Assembly: GCA_028868695.1 (NCBI GenBank) | Contig: JAGWTZ010000010.1 | Coordinates: forward strand, 1-64,000 | Length of the DNA: 64,000 nt | DNA from: Alphaproteobacteria bacterium | Lineage (GTDB): Bacteria; Pseudomonadota; Alphaproteobacteria; Rhizobiales; Aestuariivirgaceae | Direction: 5' to 3' | Shown here: positions 37,801-48,625 of the stretch, piece by piece | How the letters are laid out: each line of letters starts with the position of its first letter | Position numbering within the stretch: the first letter of the stretch is position 1 | Notes under the pieces: generated by a model | Database searches by the model: none | The model's input: the letters and a program-made list of their open reading frames with translations, nothing else | What the model was told of the DNA's origin: nothing | Program-made: the position numbers and the translations under genes

Positions 37801-38420
37801 CACAGACACGGGACGCAGCGCTTCAGGATTTCCTCACCTGCCTGCAGGAAGCTTTTGCGGTGTCAGCCGCGCCACCACAGTCGCGCGATTTTGCTACGGA
37901 ATTGTTTTCGGCGCTTGCAACACCCACGCCTGCGGGCACAGCCCTGCCGCAACAACTGCCGGTCTTGCAGCACCTTCCGGCGGCCTGCGCAATGGCGCAG
38001 GCGGCGCCGCCCGCCGTGGCCAAACTTGCGTCAGCCCTGGAGCGCCTCGCCCCCCGGCTGGCCTGGAAGGTGCGCGCCTCAGGCGGGCCGAAGGCAAGCG
38101 CCAATTGGCCGGAGGGCCATACCAATGCTGTGATTGTCGGCAGTGGTGGGCTTGAGGAAAGAACAGATGTGGCCATAGGCGCTTCATTGCTTGCACCGCA
38201 GGTGCGCTATCCCGATCACACCCACCCGCCGGAAGAGCTGTATATGATCCTGTCACAGAGCCGCTTCCAGCATGGCGAAGATGCGTGGATTGAACCCGGC
38301 CCCGGCGGAACCTTCCACAACGCGCCTGGCATCAAGCACGCCATGGCTTCAGGCGATGCGCCGCTGCTGGCGGTTTGGACCATGATCATCCGCCCTGACG
38401 CGAACACGGCCCGGTCATGA
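37797..38420 (+). CDS. Cupin protein of the dimethylsulfoniopropionate lyase (DddQ-like) family
   Basis: 207 aa; VRYPDHTHPPEELYMILS and GGTFHNAPGIKHAM cupin motifs resembling DddQ-type DMSP lyases; beside a betaine ABC transporter. Confidence 0.72.
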   Translation: MTQTRDAALQDFLTCLQEAFAVSAAPPQSRDFATELFSALATPTPAGTALPQQLPVLQHLPAACAMAQAAPPAVAKLASALERLAPRLAWKVRASGGPKASANWPEGHTNAVIVGSGGLEERTDVAIGASLLAPQVRYPDHTHPPEELYMILSQSRFQHGEDAWIEPGPGGTFHNAPGIKHAMASGDAPLLAVWTMIIRPDANTARS

Positions 38421-38465
38421 CCGAACATCCCACCCATATCAACAAAGTTGCAAAGGCCAAACTCA

Positions 38466-39353
38466 ATGTCTGACTTTCCATTCCCGGGCCTGAACCTGGC
38501 GCTCGCCACGCCCTTCGATGCCCAGGGCCAAATTGATTTCAAAAGGCTTGAGCAGAATATCGAACGGCATCTTGCAGCAGGTGTGCGGGGCTTCGTCATC
38601 AGTTCCGGAACGGGCATGCATGTCTATCTCTCGCAAGAGGAATCACGGCAGCTGGTGGAGCGCAGCGCAAAACTCATCAACGGCCGCGCCAAGCTCATCG
38701 TGCAAACTTCCGCGCTGATGCAGGATGAAGTGGTGGAGCGCACGCGCCATGCCAAGGGCTGCGGGGCAGATGGCGTGATGGTGCTGCCACCCTTCTTTGA
38801 AGGCCCCACAAGCGATGACGAGATCGTCGCCTTCTATGCCGGCGTCGCCAAGGGTGGCCTGCCGATCATCGGCTATAATGTGCCGCAGGTTGTGGGCGTG
38901 GCGATCACGCCGGGATTGCTCGGCAAGTTGTCGGCCATTCCGGAATTCTGCGGCGTCAAGGATTCAAGCGGTGATTTCGCCGCCCAGGCCAGCCTGGTTC
39001 GCACAGGCCTCGGAGTGATGAACGGCGCTGATCCGCTTGCGCTCTATGCGCTCTATGCCGGGGTCGGCGGCCTGATCTGGGGCGGTGCAAATTTCGCACC
39101 GCGCAGCTGTGTGGCGTTGGTGGAAGCCGCCGCCGCCAAGCGCTGGGAAGATGCGCGTGAAATCTGGCGCACATTGGAACCGTCCATGTCACTCATCTGG
39201 GCGGGCGACTATGTGAAGACAGTCTATGCCGCCGCCGATCTTATGGGCTATGGCGCTGGAGTTCCGCGCCGTCCGCTCTCCGGCTTGGCGCCGGAACGGC
39301 TGGACGCGTTGCGCGCCGCCTTGGCGCCAGTCAAGGCCCGCGAAGCTGCCTGA
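38466..39353 (+). CDS. Dihydrodipicolinate synthase (DapA) family protein
   Basis: GLNLALATPFDAQGQIDFKRLEQNIERHLAAGVRGFVISSGTGMHVYLS; GYNVPQVVGVAI; GVKDSSGD. Confidence 0.85.
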   Translation: MSDFPFPGLNLALATPFDAQGQIDFKRLEQNIERHLAAGVRGFVISSGTGMHVYLSQEESRQLVERSAKLINGRAKLIVQTSALMQDEVVERTRHAKGCGADGVMVLPPFFEGPTSDDEIVAFYAGVAKGGLPIIGYNVPQVVGVAITPGLLGKLSAIPEFCGVKDSSGDFAAQASLVRTGLGVMNGADPLALYALYAGVGGLIWGGANFAPRSCVALVEAAAAKRWEDAREIWRTLEPSMSLIWAGDYVKTVYAAADLMGYGAGVPRRPLSGLAPERLDALRAALAPVKAREAA

Positions 39354-39362
39354 GAACGGGAC

Positions 39363-40697
39363 ATGATGTTCAAAGCCCGCAAGCTGCCGCAGCACCTGAA
39401 GCCTTCGGGGTGGCTGGCCATGCTGCCCCCGAGGCCGGAAGCACCGCCGCTGGAAGGCGAAGTGTCTGCCGATGTCACCATCATCGGCGGCGGTTTTGCC
39501 GGGCTGGCCGCGGCGCGGCGCCTTGCGCAGCTTGATCCCGCCTTGCGCATCGTTCTGCTGGAAGCGCTGGCCATCGGCGAAGGGGCATGCGGCCGCAATT
39601 CCGGCTTCATCATTGATCTGCCGCATGAGGTTTCATCCGAGAGCTATGGCAGTGACTCCGCCACGAAAGCCCGCAACGAAATCACCATGAACCGCACAGC
39701 CATCGCCCTGGCGCGGGGCATGGCCGAGGAGCAAGGTTGGGGCAGGGAGATCTTCGACCCATGTGGCAAATACGCCATCGCGATGGGTGCGGATGGAGAC
39801 CGCCATCTCGCAGAGTATGCCCGCCAGTTGCAGGGCCTGGGCGAGGCCCACAAGCTTTTGAACGCCGCCGGAATACAGGCTGTCACCGGCAGCCCCGCCT
39901 TCACCTCAGGCCTGTTCACGCCGGGCTGCATCATGATTCAGCCAGCCGCTTACGTGCGCGCCTTTGCAGATGCTTTGAGGCCTACGGTTAAGCTGCATGA
40001 ACGCACGCCGGCCCTTTCCTTTGAGCGCCAGCCATCCGGCTGGTGCATCACAACGCCCAAGGGCAAGGTGAACAGCGGCAAGATCATTCTCGCCAACAAT
40101 GGCCATGCCGAGAGCTTTGGCTTCTTCCCCGGCCAGCTGTTGCACATCTTCACCTTTGCATCACTCAGCGCGCCGCTTGATCCCGCCCGCCTCGGTGGCC
40201 AGCGCAATTGGGCCGCAACGCCCGCCCACCCGATGGGAACCTCCCTGCGCCGTGTGCAAGGGCAGGAGCAGGAGGGAGACCGCATCCTTGTGCGTTCGCG
40301 CTACACCTATCAGCCTGATCTGGAAGTCTCGGACGCCACCATCGCTAGCGCTGGCAGGCTGCATGACGCCAAGTTCAAGGCGCGCTTTCCAATGCTTCAG
40401 GGCCTTGAGATGCAATACCGCTGGGGTGGCGCCATGGCGCTCACCTGGAATGCAGTGCCTGCCTTTGGTGAAATTGAGCCCGGCCTCTTTGCTGCCATTG
40501 CCTGCAACGGTGTGGGCGCAACAAAGGCCACGGCCTCCGGCATTGCCGCCGCGGAACAGGTGCTGGGCCACAAGAGCGCGCTGACCGCGATATTCGAAGC
40601 GATGGAAAAACCCAAGCCCTTGCCGCCGCAGCCTTTCACGGCATTGGGTGTAAAAGCCAGCCTCGCCTGGCGGCACTGGCGGGCAGGCGCGGAATGA
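39363..40697 (+). CDS. FAD-binding oxidoreductase, paralogue of 29559-30905
   Basis: VTIIGGGFAGLAAARRL, GRNSGFIIDLPHE; side-by-side similarity to the 448-aa protein over much of its length. Confidence 0.87.
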   Translation: MMFKARKLPQHLKPSGWLAMLPPRPEAPPLEGEVSADVTIIGGGFAGLAAARRLAQLDPALRIVLLEALAIGEGACGRNSGFIIDLPHEVSSESYGSDSATKARNEITMNRTAIALARGMAEEQGWGREIFDPCGKYAIAMGADGDRHLAEYARQLQGLGEAHKLLNAAGIQAVTGSPAFTSGLFTPGCIMIQPAAYVRAFADALRPTVKLHERTPALSFERQPSGWCITTPKGKVNSGKIILANNGHAESFGFFPGQLLHIFTFASLSAPLDPARLGGQRNWAATPAHPMGTSLRRVQGQEQEGDRILVRSRYTYQPDLEVSDATIASAGRLHDAKFKARFPMLQGLEMQYRWGGAMALTWNAVPAFGEIEPGLFAAIACNGVGATKATASGIAAAEQVLGHKSALTAIFEAMEKPKPLPPQPFTALGVKASLAWRHWRAGAE

Positions 40698-40725
40698 CAG
40701 GCGGGCTGTTTCGCGGCCTCCGTTA

Positions 40726-41910
40726 TTAAGGCGTGGCCGTCACCTGTGTTCCATTCGCAACCGTATCGCCGGGATGCAGGATCACCCGCTCACCTTCCTC
40801 AAGGCCGGAAGCCACCACAGCCCATTCATCATTCCGTTCGCCGAGCGTGACGGGCTTGAGCTGTGCGACGCCGTCCTTCACCACATAGACAGTCCAATCC
40901 GGCCCGGTGCGGAACAAGGCCCCCACCGGAACCGTAAGCAGCTTCCCGCCGTGCCACACCACGATGTGCACCAGCACCCGGAAGCCGTGACCAAGCCTTG
41001 GCCCGCTGCTGCTGCCATTCAGCAATTTGAGAGTCACGCTGACGCGTTGTTCTTCAATGCCAAGGGCGGAAACCTTGGTGGCGGCGGCAGGAGACACGCT
41101 GACAACCTCGGCCATCAGCGGCCCACCGCCCCAGCCGTCAATCCGCGCCTTGGCGCCAGGCGCCACCCGCACGGCATCGCGAGACAGCAGGTCCGCCGTG
41201 ATTTCAATGTCCCGCGTATCACCGATTTCAACCAGCGGCGTGCCGGGCTGCACCACCTGCTCGCTTTCAGTCATCACGCGCAGCACCTCGCCGGAGACGG
41301 GCGCAACCACATCCACGCAGCATGCGCCATTGCCCGCCTCCGCGGCATCCTGCGAGAGCACAGCCTCAGCGCTCTCCAATTGCTGCTGCTGCACCGCAAG
41401 GTTGGCCTTGGCCCTTTCAAGGTCTGATCCCGCCACGGCTGAATCCAGCACCGCCTTGTCATAGGCCCTTTCGGCAATGGCACCCCGGTGCACCAGGTTT
41501 TCAGCGCGGTCGAGCTCTGCCTTCAGGAAGCTGGCCTGCGCTTCCGATTGGCGAAGCTGTGCGGTTGCAAGGTCCACCGAGGCCTTGGCGGCATCCACAG
41601 CCGTCTCCGCAATGCGGCGCGACCGCTTGTCAAGAAGCGGCGGCGCCACTGGCCGTATGGATGCAACCACCGAGGATTTTCCTGTAACTGCATCCCCGGC
41701 ATGAAGATTGATGCGCGCCAGTGCCCCCGCAATGGGCGCGGACACGGCAAATACGTCGCGCACCCGGCTCTTGCCTTCATCATCGATGGTGATGTCCACG
41801 TCATGGCGGCCGATGGCCACGGCCTCAACTGGAACCGGTTTCGGCCAAAGCGCCCAGGCAAGGCCCGCCACCAGGGCCCCGGCAACCACGAAGGCAAGTA
41901 ACCAGCGCAT
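40726..41910 (-). CDS. HlyD/MFP family efflux periplasmic adaptor
   Basis: 394 aa; single N-terminal TM, coiled-coil hairpin, VVDVVAPVSGEVLRVMTESEQVVQPGTPL. Confidence 0.85.
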   Translation of the reverse strand: MRWLLAFVVAGALVAGLAWALWPKPVPVEAVAIGRHDVDITIDDEGKSRVRDVFAVSAPIAGALARINLHAGDAVTGKSSVVASIRPVAPPLLDKRSRRIAETAVDAAKASVDLATAQLRQSEAQASFLKAELDRAENLVHRGAIAERAYDKAVLDSAVAGSDLERAKANLAVQQQQLESAEAVLSQDAAEAGNGACCVDVVAPVSGEVLRVMTESEQVVQPGTPLVEIGDTRDIEITADLLSRDAVRVAPGAKARIDGWGGGPLMAEVVSVSPAAATKVSALGIEEQRVSVTLKLLNGSSSGPRLGHGFRVLVHIVVWHGGKLLTVPVGALFRTGPDWTVYVVKDGVAQLKPVTLGERNDEWAVVASGLEEGERVILHPGDTVANGTQVTATP

Positions 41911-41913
41911 GTT

Positions 41914-44277
41914 TCACTCCCTTGTCTTCAAAACCGCCACCATGTCCAGCCTGTCCACGCGGCGGCGCACGATCAGTGCAGAAACACCCGCCGCCAGGCA
42001 AACAACAATGCTGGCATAGGCATAGACCTCACGGCCAACAATGGCGGGGATGCGGTAAAGCTCTGTCTCGAAAGCGCTCGCCATCGCCTGGGCAAAGCCA
42101 TAGCCCACGATCCAGCCCAGGGGCTGGGCGAGCAGAACCACAATGGCAAGCTCGGTGATCAGCAGCGCCGAAACTTCGGCCCGTGTGAAGCCCAGCACGC
42201 GCAGGCTGGCCATTTCCCGGCCCTGTTCGGAAAGCGAAATCCGCGCAAAATTGTAGACAACGCCGAAGGCAATGATCGCCGCGAAAGAGATGTAGACGGA
42301 CAGCATGGTGTAGATGTTTTCCGCCATGGTGGAGCGGAATTTCTGCATGGCAATTTTCTGGAACGTGACAAACCGCGTGGAAGGCATCTGCTTCAGCTGC
42401 GCATAGAGTTCAGCCCGCTGCGAGCTGTCGATGTCGAGATTGACCCCCGATATCGCCGCATCTTCTCCCAGCTTGGCATTCAGTGCGTTGATCTCCATGT
42501 AGGCCGAGAGGCCGAAATACCCTTCAACGATGGAGGAGACTGGCAGCGAAATGGTTTTGCTCTCGCCTTCAAGCAGCTTCACTTCAACAATATCTCCGCG
42601 CGCCGCGCCCAATATGCCTGCAAGTGCCTTGGAAAGCACAACGCCCTCCCCGGGCAGCGGAACCGGCTTCAGGTTCACATCGAGAACCTGCGACAAGCTT
42701 GTTCCAACGGGCCGCCCGGTGAGTGCAACACGCCGTTTCTTGCTGCCGAAGCTCATCTCTACCGCAATGGAACGGAACGGTTCCACCTTCAACACGCCCG
42801 GCAGCCGCGCCACCGAAAAGGCGGCCGCCATGGGTTTGGCCGTGGGAAAGTAGATCGAGGCTTCCTGCCTGTCGGAGCGGTTGAAGGTCACGTCGATCAG
42901 ATAGCGGATTGAGCCGAACGACCAGAGCGAACCCACAAGCACCGCAACCGCCAGCGCCACGCCGAGAATGGCCCCCGCCGTGCGCCATGGCCAATGCGCG
43001 AGGTGGCGCAGGTTGATGAGGGTGGATTGCGGGAAGATCCGCGCCACATCAAACAGGCCAGTGACCAGCTTGTGATATCGCGCCGGCAGGGGCGGGGCCA
43101 TGGCGATGGCTGGCGGCAGCCGCGCCGCGGAAATGGTGGATTGCAGCGCCCCTGCCAGCGCTGCGGTAAGGGCCGCGGCTGCGGCAATGGCATAAGTCTG
43201 CAAGTCGCGGGCAAACACCAGGCTGGGAAAGCGGTAGAAACGGGCATAGAGCTCAGCCAGCCCGGACCCCAGCCAGGCGCCCAGCGCCATGCCGATCAGC
43301 GTTCCAAGGATGGCGATGACGGTGACGAATTCAAGGTAGTGCCGCGCCACCGCCCAGGACGAATAGCCAAGGGCCTTGAGCAGGCCGATCTGTTCCTGCT
43401 CCAGCGCGATGAGGCGTGAAAGCGTCATGTTGACCAGAAAGGCCGAAACCAGCAGGAAGATCGGCGGCAGGATCAGGCTCATCGCCTTCAATTGCAGAAG
43501 CTCGGCATCAAGGAAGGCATGTGAGGTTTGGTATTTCCGGCCAAAGGCGCCTTGCCCGCCATAGGCCTTGAGCGCGGTGTCGATGCCCTCGATGATCTTG
43601 CTCTCCGAACTGCCGGGCACAAGCTTGACCAGCAGGCTGGAAAATGCCCCATTCAGATTATAGGCCGCGGCCAATTCACGCTCCGGCATCCAGACAACGC
43701 CGAAGCGCCGCTCATCAGGCATCAGCTCGCCGGGGCCGATGGTGTAAACATATTCAGGCGAAAGCGCCCAGCCCGCCACTTTCAGGCTGCGGCTCACGCC
43801 ATTCAAGAGCACGTCGAATTGCGCGCCCGGTTCAAATCCATTGGCTTTGGCAAAGCTTTCGCTGATCAACACCTCATCGAAGCTGCCAGGCCCGGGCATG
43901 GCGCCCTTGCGCAGCACCACGCGGTTGAGCCGCTGCGGCCCATTGTCTGGAATCGAAATCATCATCACCGATGCAGGCTCGGCCACGCCGGGCAGGTCCG
44001 CGAGAGCAAGCGCAGTGATGCGCGGCTCGGCGATGGCCACGCCGTCCATTCGCGCAATGTCCGCCGCCACGTCTTTGGGCGCGCGGGTGGCGGTGGCGAA
44101 GATGTCGGCAAAGCGGCTGTTTTCATAGTAGGTGGCGCGCGTTTCAAAGAGCGAGAGGTACGCGCCATTGGCCAGAACCATGGTGCCAACACCGGTGGCC
44201 AGAACCAGCGCAATCGCCAGCGCCTGCGGCCAGAGCCGGATAAGATCGCGCAACAGTTTTCGGCGCAGCGCGCTCAT
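41914..44277 (-). CDS. FtsX-like ABC transporter permease
   Basis: 787 aa; ALEQEQIGLLKALGYSSWAVARHYLEF and SEQGREMASLRVLGFTRAEVSALLITEL. Confidence 0.87.
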   Translation of the reverse strand: MSALRRKLLRDLIRLWPQALAIALVLATGVGTMVLANGAYLSLFETRATYYENSRFADIFATATRAPKDVAADIARMDGVAIAEPRITALALADLPGVAEPASVMMISIPDNGPQRLNRVVLRKGAMPGPGSFDEVLISESFAKANGFEPGAQFDVLLNGVSRSLKVAGWALSPEYVYTIGPGELMPDERRFGVVWMPERELAAAYNLNGAFSSLLVKLVPGSSESKIIEGIDTALKAYGGQGAFGRKYQTSHAFLDAELLQLKAMSLILPPIFLLVSAFLVNMTLSRLIALEQEQIGLLKALGYSSWAVARHYLEFVTVIAILGTLIGMALGAWLGSGLAELYARFYRFPSLVFARDLQTYAIAAAAALTAALAGALQSTISAARLPPAIAMAPPLPARYHKLVTGLFDVARIFPQSTLINLRHLAHWPWRTAGAILGVALAVAVLVGSLWSFGSIRYLIDVTFNRSDRQEASIYFPTAKPMAAAFSVARLPGVLKVEPFRSIAVEMSFGSKKRRVALTGRPVGTSLSQVLDVNLKPVPLPGEGVVLSKALAGILGAARGDIVEVKLLEGESKTISLPVSSIVEGYFGLSAYMEINALNAKLGEDAAISGVNLDIDSSQRAELYAQLKQMPSTRFVTFQKIAMQKFRSTMAENIYTMLSVYISFAAIIAFGVVYNFARISLSEQGREMASLRVLGFTRAEVSALLITELAIVVLLAQPLGWIVGYGFAQAMASAFETELYRIPAIVGREVYAYASIVVCLAAGVSALIVRRRVDRLDMVAVLKTRE

Positions 44278-44279
44278 GG

Positions 44280-45017
<738 letters not shown>

Positions 45018-45158
45018 GTCGCTGCCACCATGGCCACAGCCTGGCTCATATCGGGTCTCGTTGCTGCAAAGCTGGCGGCATTGGCCAGCCTCCCAAACAG
45101 GCTATAGCACGGCTTTCCCCGGCTGTTTGATCTTGATCAACCGCTCCGCCGCGGCCCC

Positions 45159-45764
45159 TCACTCCGGGCCATGCGGCCGTGAACTGAACAGGCGGCCCCA
45201 ATCCACTTGCACAGCAAGCGCGAGCAGGATGAGCATCACCAGCTGTGAGGCGAGGCCATAAGGGCTGGTCAGCGCAGTCTGGAAGGATTCGCCGATTGTC
45301 GTTTCCCTGATGCTTTTCACCGTCAGCGCATAAACCGAATAGGCCACGGTGCGGCCCAGAAAGAACGCCGCCGTGAACTGGAACAGGCGCACCCCCGCCA
45401 GCCCTGCTGCCTCAAACAACTGCGCGGAGGGGATGGGCGAAAGCGCAAACAGCCCCAGGGCCAGAAGCGTGCTTCGCCTGCGCTGCTCAATGGCCTCGCG
45501 CGCGCCCTTGAGATTGCGCCGCATGTTCTCCGGCAAATAGCCGCCAAGGTGGCGGAAAACCCGCGCGAGTATGTAACGGCCGGATGCGGCGGCAAGGGCG
45601 CCCACCGCCACTGTTGCAGGCACGGGCTGGTTGCTGTTGAAAACATAAAGGGCGATGATGGTCCATGTTGGCGGGCCAAAGGCGGGCATGAGGTTCACGC
45701 CAAACACGATCAGAAACAGGATCAGGTAATCCGTCACGGCAATCCTTGCTGGGGGCCGGCCCAA
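45159..45764 (-). CDS. Integral membrane protein, possibly DedA/SNARE-associated-like
   Basis: 201 aa, several hydrophobic segments; family assignment weak; start possibly internal GTG. Confidence 0.55.
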   Translation of the reverse strand: MGRPPARIAVTDYLILFLIVFGVNLMPAFGPPTWTIIALYVFNSNQPVPATVAVGALAAASGRYILARVFRHLGGYLPENMRRNLKGAREAIEQRRRSTLLALGLFALSPIPSAQLFEAAGLAGVRLFQFTAAFFLGRTVAYSVYALTVKSIRETTIGESFQTALTSPYGLASQLVMLILLALAVQVDWGRLFSSRPHGPE

Positions 45765-45891
45765 GCTGCCCGGCCATCATATTCATGCTCTGGCCTGCGG
45801 AAGCAAGCGGCGATTTCGCGCCAGCGCGAAGCTCCGCCGGGAGGGCAACACTGTTCAGCAACATTGACCTGCGGCGCGCGAATGACCAGAC

Positions 45892-48471
45892 TTGGTCCCC
45901 AACATGCACAAGATCCCGATGGCATCGGAAAAACGCATCACACTGGAAGGCCTGAGTGAAGAGCAGGCGGCCGCGCTGTTGCGCAGCGATGGTCCTAATG
46001 AGTTGCCCCGGCCAGGCCAGCGCACGGCCCTGCGCATTTTCCTGGAAGTGATGCGTGAACCGATGCTGGCGCTCCTGCTGGGCAGCGGGGCTGTCTATCT
46101 CCTGCTCGGTGAATTGCAGGATGCGCTGATCCTTCTTGCCTTTGCCATGATGTCCATTGTGATTACCGTGGTCCAGGAAGCACGAACCGAGCGTGTGCTG
46201 GAAGCCTTGCGTGACCTGACAAGCCCGCGCGCCACAGTGACCCGCGATGGCGAGCGCCGGCGTATCCCCGGCCGCGAGGTTGTGTGCGGTGATCTCTTGC
46301 TCTTGGCGGAGGGAGACCGTGTTCCCGCTGATGCCATCATGCGCGAAGGCCATGACCTGCAGATCGACGAGTCATTGTTGACGGGTGAATCGGTGCCTGT
46401 CCACAAAGTGCCAGCCACGGAAGGAATCCATCAAGCCATGGGCAAGCCGGGCGGGGATGGGCAGCCATTTGTTTTCTCTGGCACGCTGGTGGTGCGCGGC
46501 CAGGCCCAGTGCCGCGTGCTCGCCACCGGCATTCGCAGCGAGATCGGCAAGATCGGCCATTCGCTCAGCAAGCTGGAAACCGAGCCCCCGCGCCTTCAGG
46601 CCCAGACGCGAAGGCTCGTTAAAATCTTTGCCTTGGCGGGCGGCTTGGTCAGCCTTGGCGCGGTGCTCCTCTATGTGACGCTGCGGGGCGGCTGGCTTGA
46701 TGGCCTGCTGGCGGGCATCGCGCTTGGCATGTCGATGTTGCCGGAGGAATTCCCGGTTGTGCTGGTGGTATTCATGGCCATGGGCGCCTGGCGCATTTCC
46801 AAGGTCCGCGTGCTCACCCGCCGGGCCTCGGCCATTGAAACCCTGGGCTCGGCCACTGTCCTGTGCACTGACAAGACAGGCACGCTCACGGAGAACCGCA
46901 TGGCGATTGCTGAGCTGCGCCTGGCTGGATTCAAATCCCGTTGGCGGCAGAATGAAGCCGTGGCCCTTCCAAAGGCTTTTGCGGAGCTTGCCGAAACAGG
47001 GCTGCTCGCCAGCGCCACTCAGCCCACAGACCCCATGGACAAGGCCTTCCATGATCTGTGGCGCCAGCGAGGCCCGCAAGCCGCGCAATGGCCAACCGAT
47101 GAGTTGAACCTGCTCCGCGCCTATGGGCTGCGGCCAGAGCTGCTTGCCGTCACGCAAGTCTGGCAGGGCGGGCGCGGGGCGAAGATCATTGCGGCCAAGG
47201 GCGCGCCGGAGGCCATCGCGGCGCTGTGCAAATGCGACGGCAAGACGAAGGCGGCCATCACCGCCGCCGTCAATGAGATGGCGGCCTCGGGGCTCAGGGT
47301 GCTCGGCGTGGCCAGGGCCAGCCATGCGGGAAAAAGCCTGCCCGAAACGCAGCGCGCCTTTGCCTTCACGTTTCTCGGCCTGGTGGGGCTGGCAGATCCC
47401 CTGCGCGCCAGCGTGCCCGCCGCGGTGGCGCAATGCCGCTCAGCCGGAATCAGGGTTGTGATGATCACGGGCGATTATCCAGCCACCGCCAGCGCCATTG
47501 CGGCCCAGGCCGGCCTGAATGCAAGCCATGTGGCGGCAGGCGCGGAACTGGAAAGCCTGGATGATCAGGCCTTGGCGGAACTGGCGGGCAAGGCTGCGGT
47601 TTTCGCCCGTGTCATGCCGGACCAAAAGCTGCGCATCGTCAATGTGCTGAAAGTCAATGGCGAGATCGTCGCCATGACGGGCGATGGCGTGAATGACGCG
47701 CCCTCGCTCAAGGCGGCGCATATCGGCATTGCCATGGGCGGGCGCGGAACTGATGTCGCCCGCGAGGCTTCATCCATTGTGCTGCTGGATGATGATTTTG
47801 GCTCCATCGTGCAAGCCATCAGGCAAGGGCGGCGCATCTACGACAATCTGCGCAAGGCCATGAGCTTCATCTTCGCGGTGCATGTTCCCATCGCCGGGCT
47901 GGCCTTGCTGCCGCTGGTGATGGGGCTTCCCATCCTGCTTGGCCCCATTCACATCGCCATTCTCGAAATGGTGATTGATCCTGTCTGCTCGCTGGTTTTT
48001 GAAGCCGAGCCGGAGGAGAGCGATGTGATGTCGCGCCCGCCCCGCCCGCCGGCCGAGCCATTGTTTTCACGCCACATGATCTTCTGGAGCCTTCTGCAAG
48101 GGGCCGTGGCCCTTGCCTTTGTGGCGGGCATTTATCTTCTCGCGCTTTCACAGGGCCTGCCTGTTGAGGATGTTCGCGCCCTGGCTTTCTTCTCGCTCAT
48201 CATGGCTGTCCTCGCGCTGATTTTCGTCAACCGCACATTCAGCGCCTCGCTCGCCACAGCACTTGGCCGCAACAACACCGCATTGGTGGGCGTGCTTGCC
48301 GCTCTGTTTGCTTTCATGGCGTCCACCTTGCTTTGGCCCTTCGCGCGAAACCTGCTGCACTTTGGGCCCCTGCATGGTGATGATCTCGCGATCTCGGTGG
48401 CCACCGGCGCCGTCGTGCTCGCCAGCCTTCAGCTTGCGAAATTGCCCTTGGCCAAATGGCTGAAAAGTTGA
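45892..48471 (+). CDS. Cation-translocating P-type ATPase (calcium-type, P2-like)
   Basis: 859 aa; TVLCTDKTGTLTENRMAIAEL, MTGDGVNDAPSLKAAHIGIAMG, MLPEEFPVVLVVFMAMGAWR. Confidence 0.92.
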   Translation: MVPNMHKIPMASEKRITLEGLSEEQAAALLRSDGPNELPRPGQRTALRIFLEVMREPMLALLLGSGAVYLLLGELQDALILLAFAMMSIVITVVQEARTERVLEALRDLTSPRATVTRDGERRRIPGREVVCGDLLLLAEGDRVPADAIMREGHDLQIDESLLTGESVPVHKVPATEGIHQAMGKPGGDGQPFVFSGTLVVRGQAQCRVLATGIRSEIGKIGHSLSKLETEPPRLQAQTRRLVKIFALAGGLVSLGAVLLYVTLRGGWLDGLLAGIALGMSMLPEEFPVVLVVFMAMGAWRISKVRVLTRRASAIETLGSATVLCTDKTGTLTENRMAIAELRLAGFKSRWRQNEAVALPKAFAELAETGLLASATQPTDPMDKAFHDLWRQRGPQAAQWPTDELNLLRAYGLRPELLAVTQVWQGGRGAKIIAAKGAPEAIAALCKCDGKTKAAITAAVNEMAASGLRVLGVARASHAGKSLPETQRAFAFTFLGLVGLADPLRASVPAAVAQCRSAGIRVVMITGDYPATASAIAAQAGLNASHVAAGAELESLDDQALAELAGKAAVFARVMPDQKLRIVNVLKVNGEIVAMTGDGVNDAPSLKAAHIGIAMGGRGTDVAREASSIVLLDDDFGSIVQAIRQGRRIYDNLRKAMSFIFAVHVPIAGLALLPLVMGLPILLGPIHIAILEMVIDPVCSLVFEAEPEESDVMSRPPRPPAEPLFSRHMIFWSLLQGAVALAFVAGIYLLALSQGLPVEDVRALAFFSLIMAVLALIFVNRTFSASLATALGRNNTALVGVLAALFAFMASTLLWPFARNLLHFGPLHGDDLAISVATGAVVLASLQLAKLPLAKWLKS

Positions 48472-48625
48472 AACTGGCTGAAACCTTACGGGCGTGAAAT
48501 TTACCATGCTGCGGCAGCACAAGGCGGCGGACAGCAGCCACCATGAACGAAATGAGAGAGTCCTATACGAAAGGCTTAGGTAGTCATACGGATCACAAGC
48601 CCGGCCAAGTTGCTATGTTGCGCCC

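Noticed and set aside
29559-40697. Betaine locus as a standard hydroxyproline or hydroxyproline-betaine pathway
   Set aside because: FAD oxidase, DapA-family and ALDH genes fit, but no proline racemase/epimerase or Rieske demethylase was found and the DddQ-like cupin is unexplained by that pathway.
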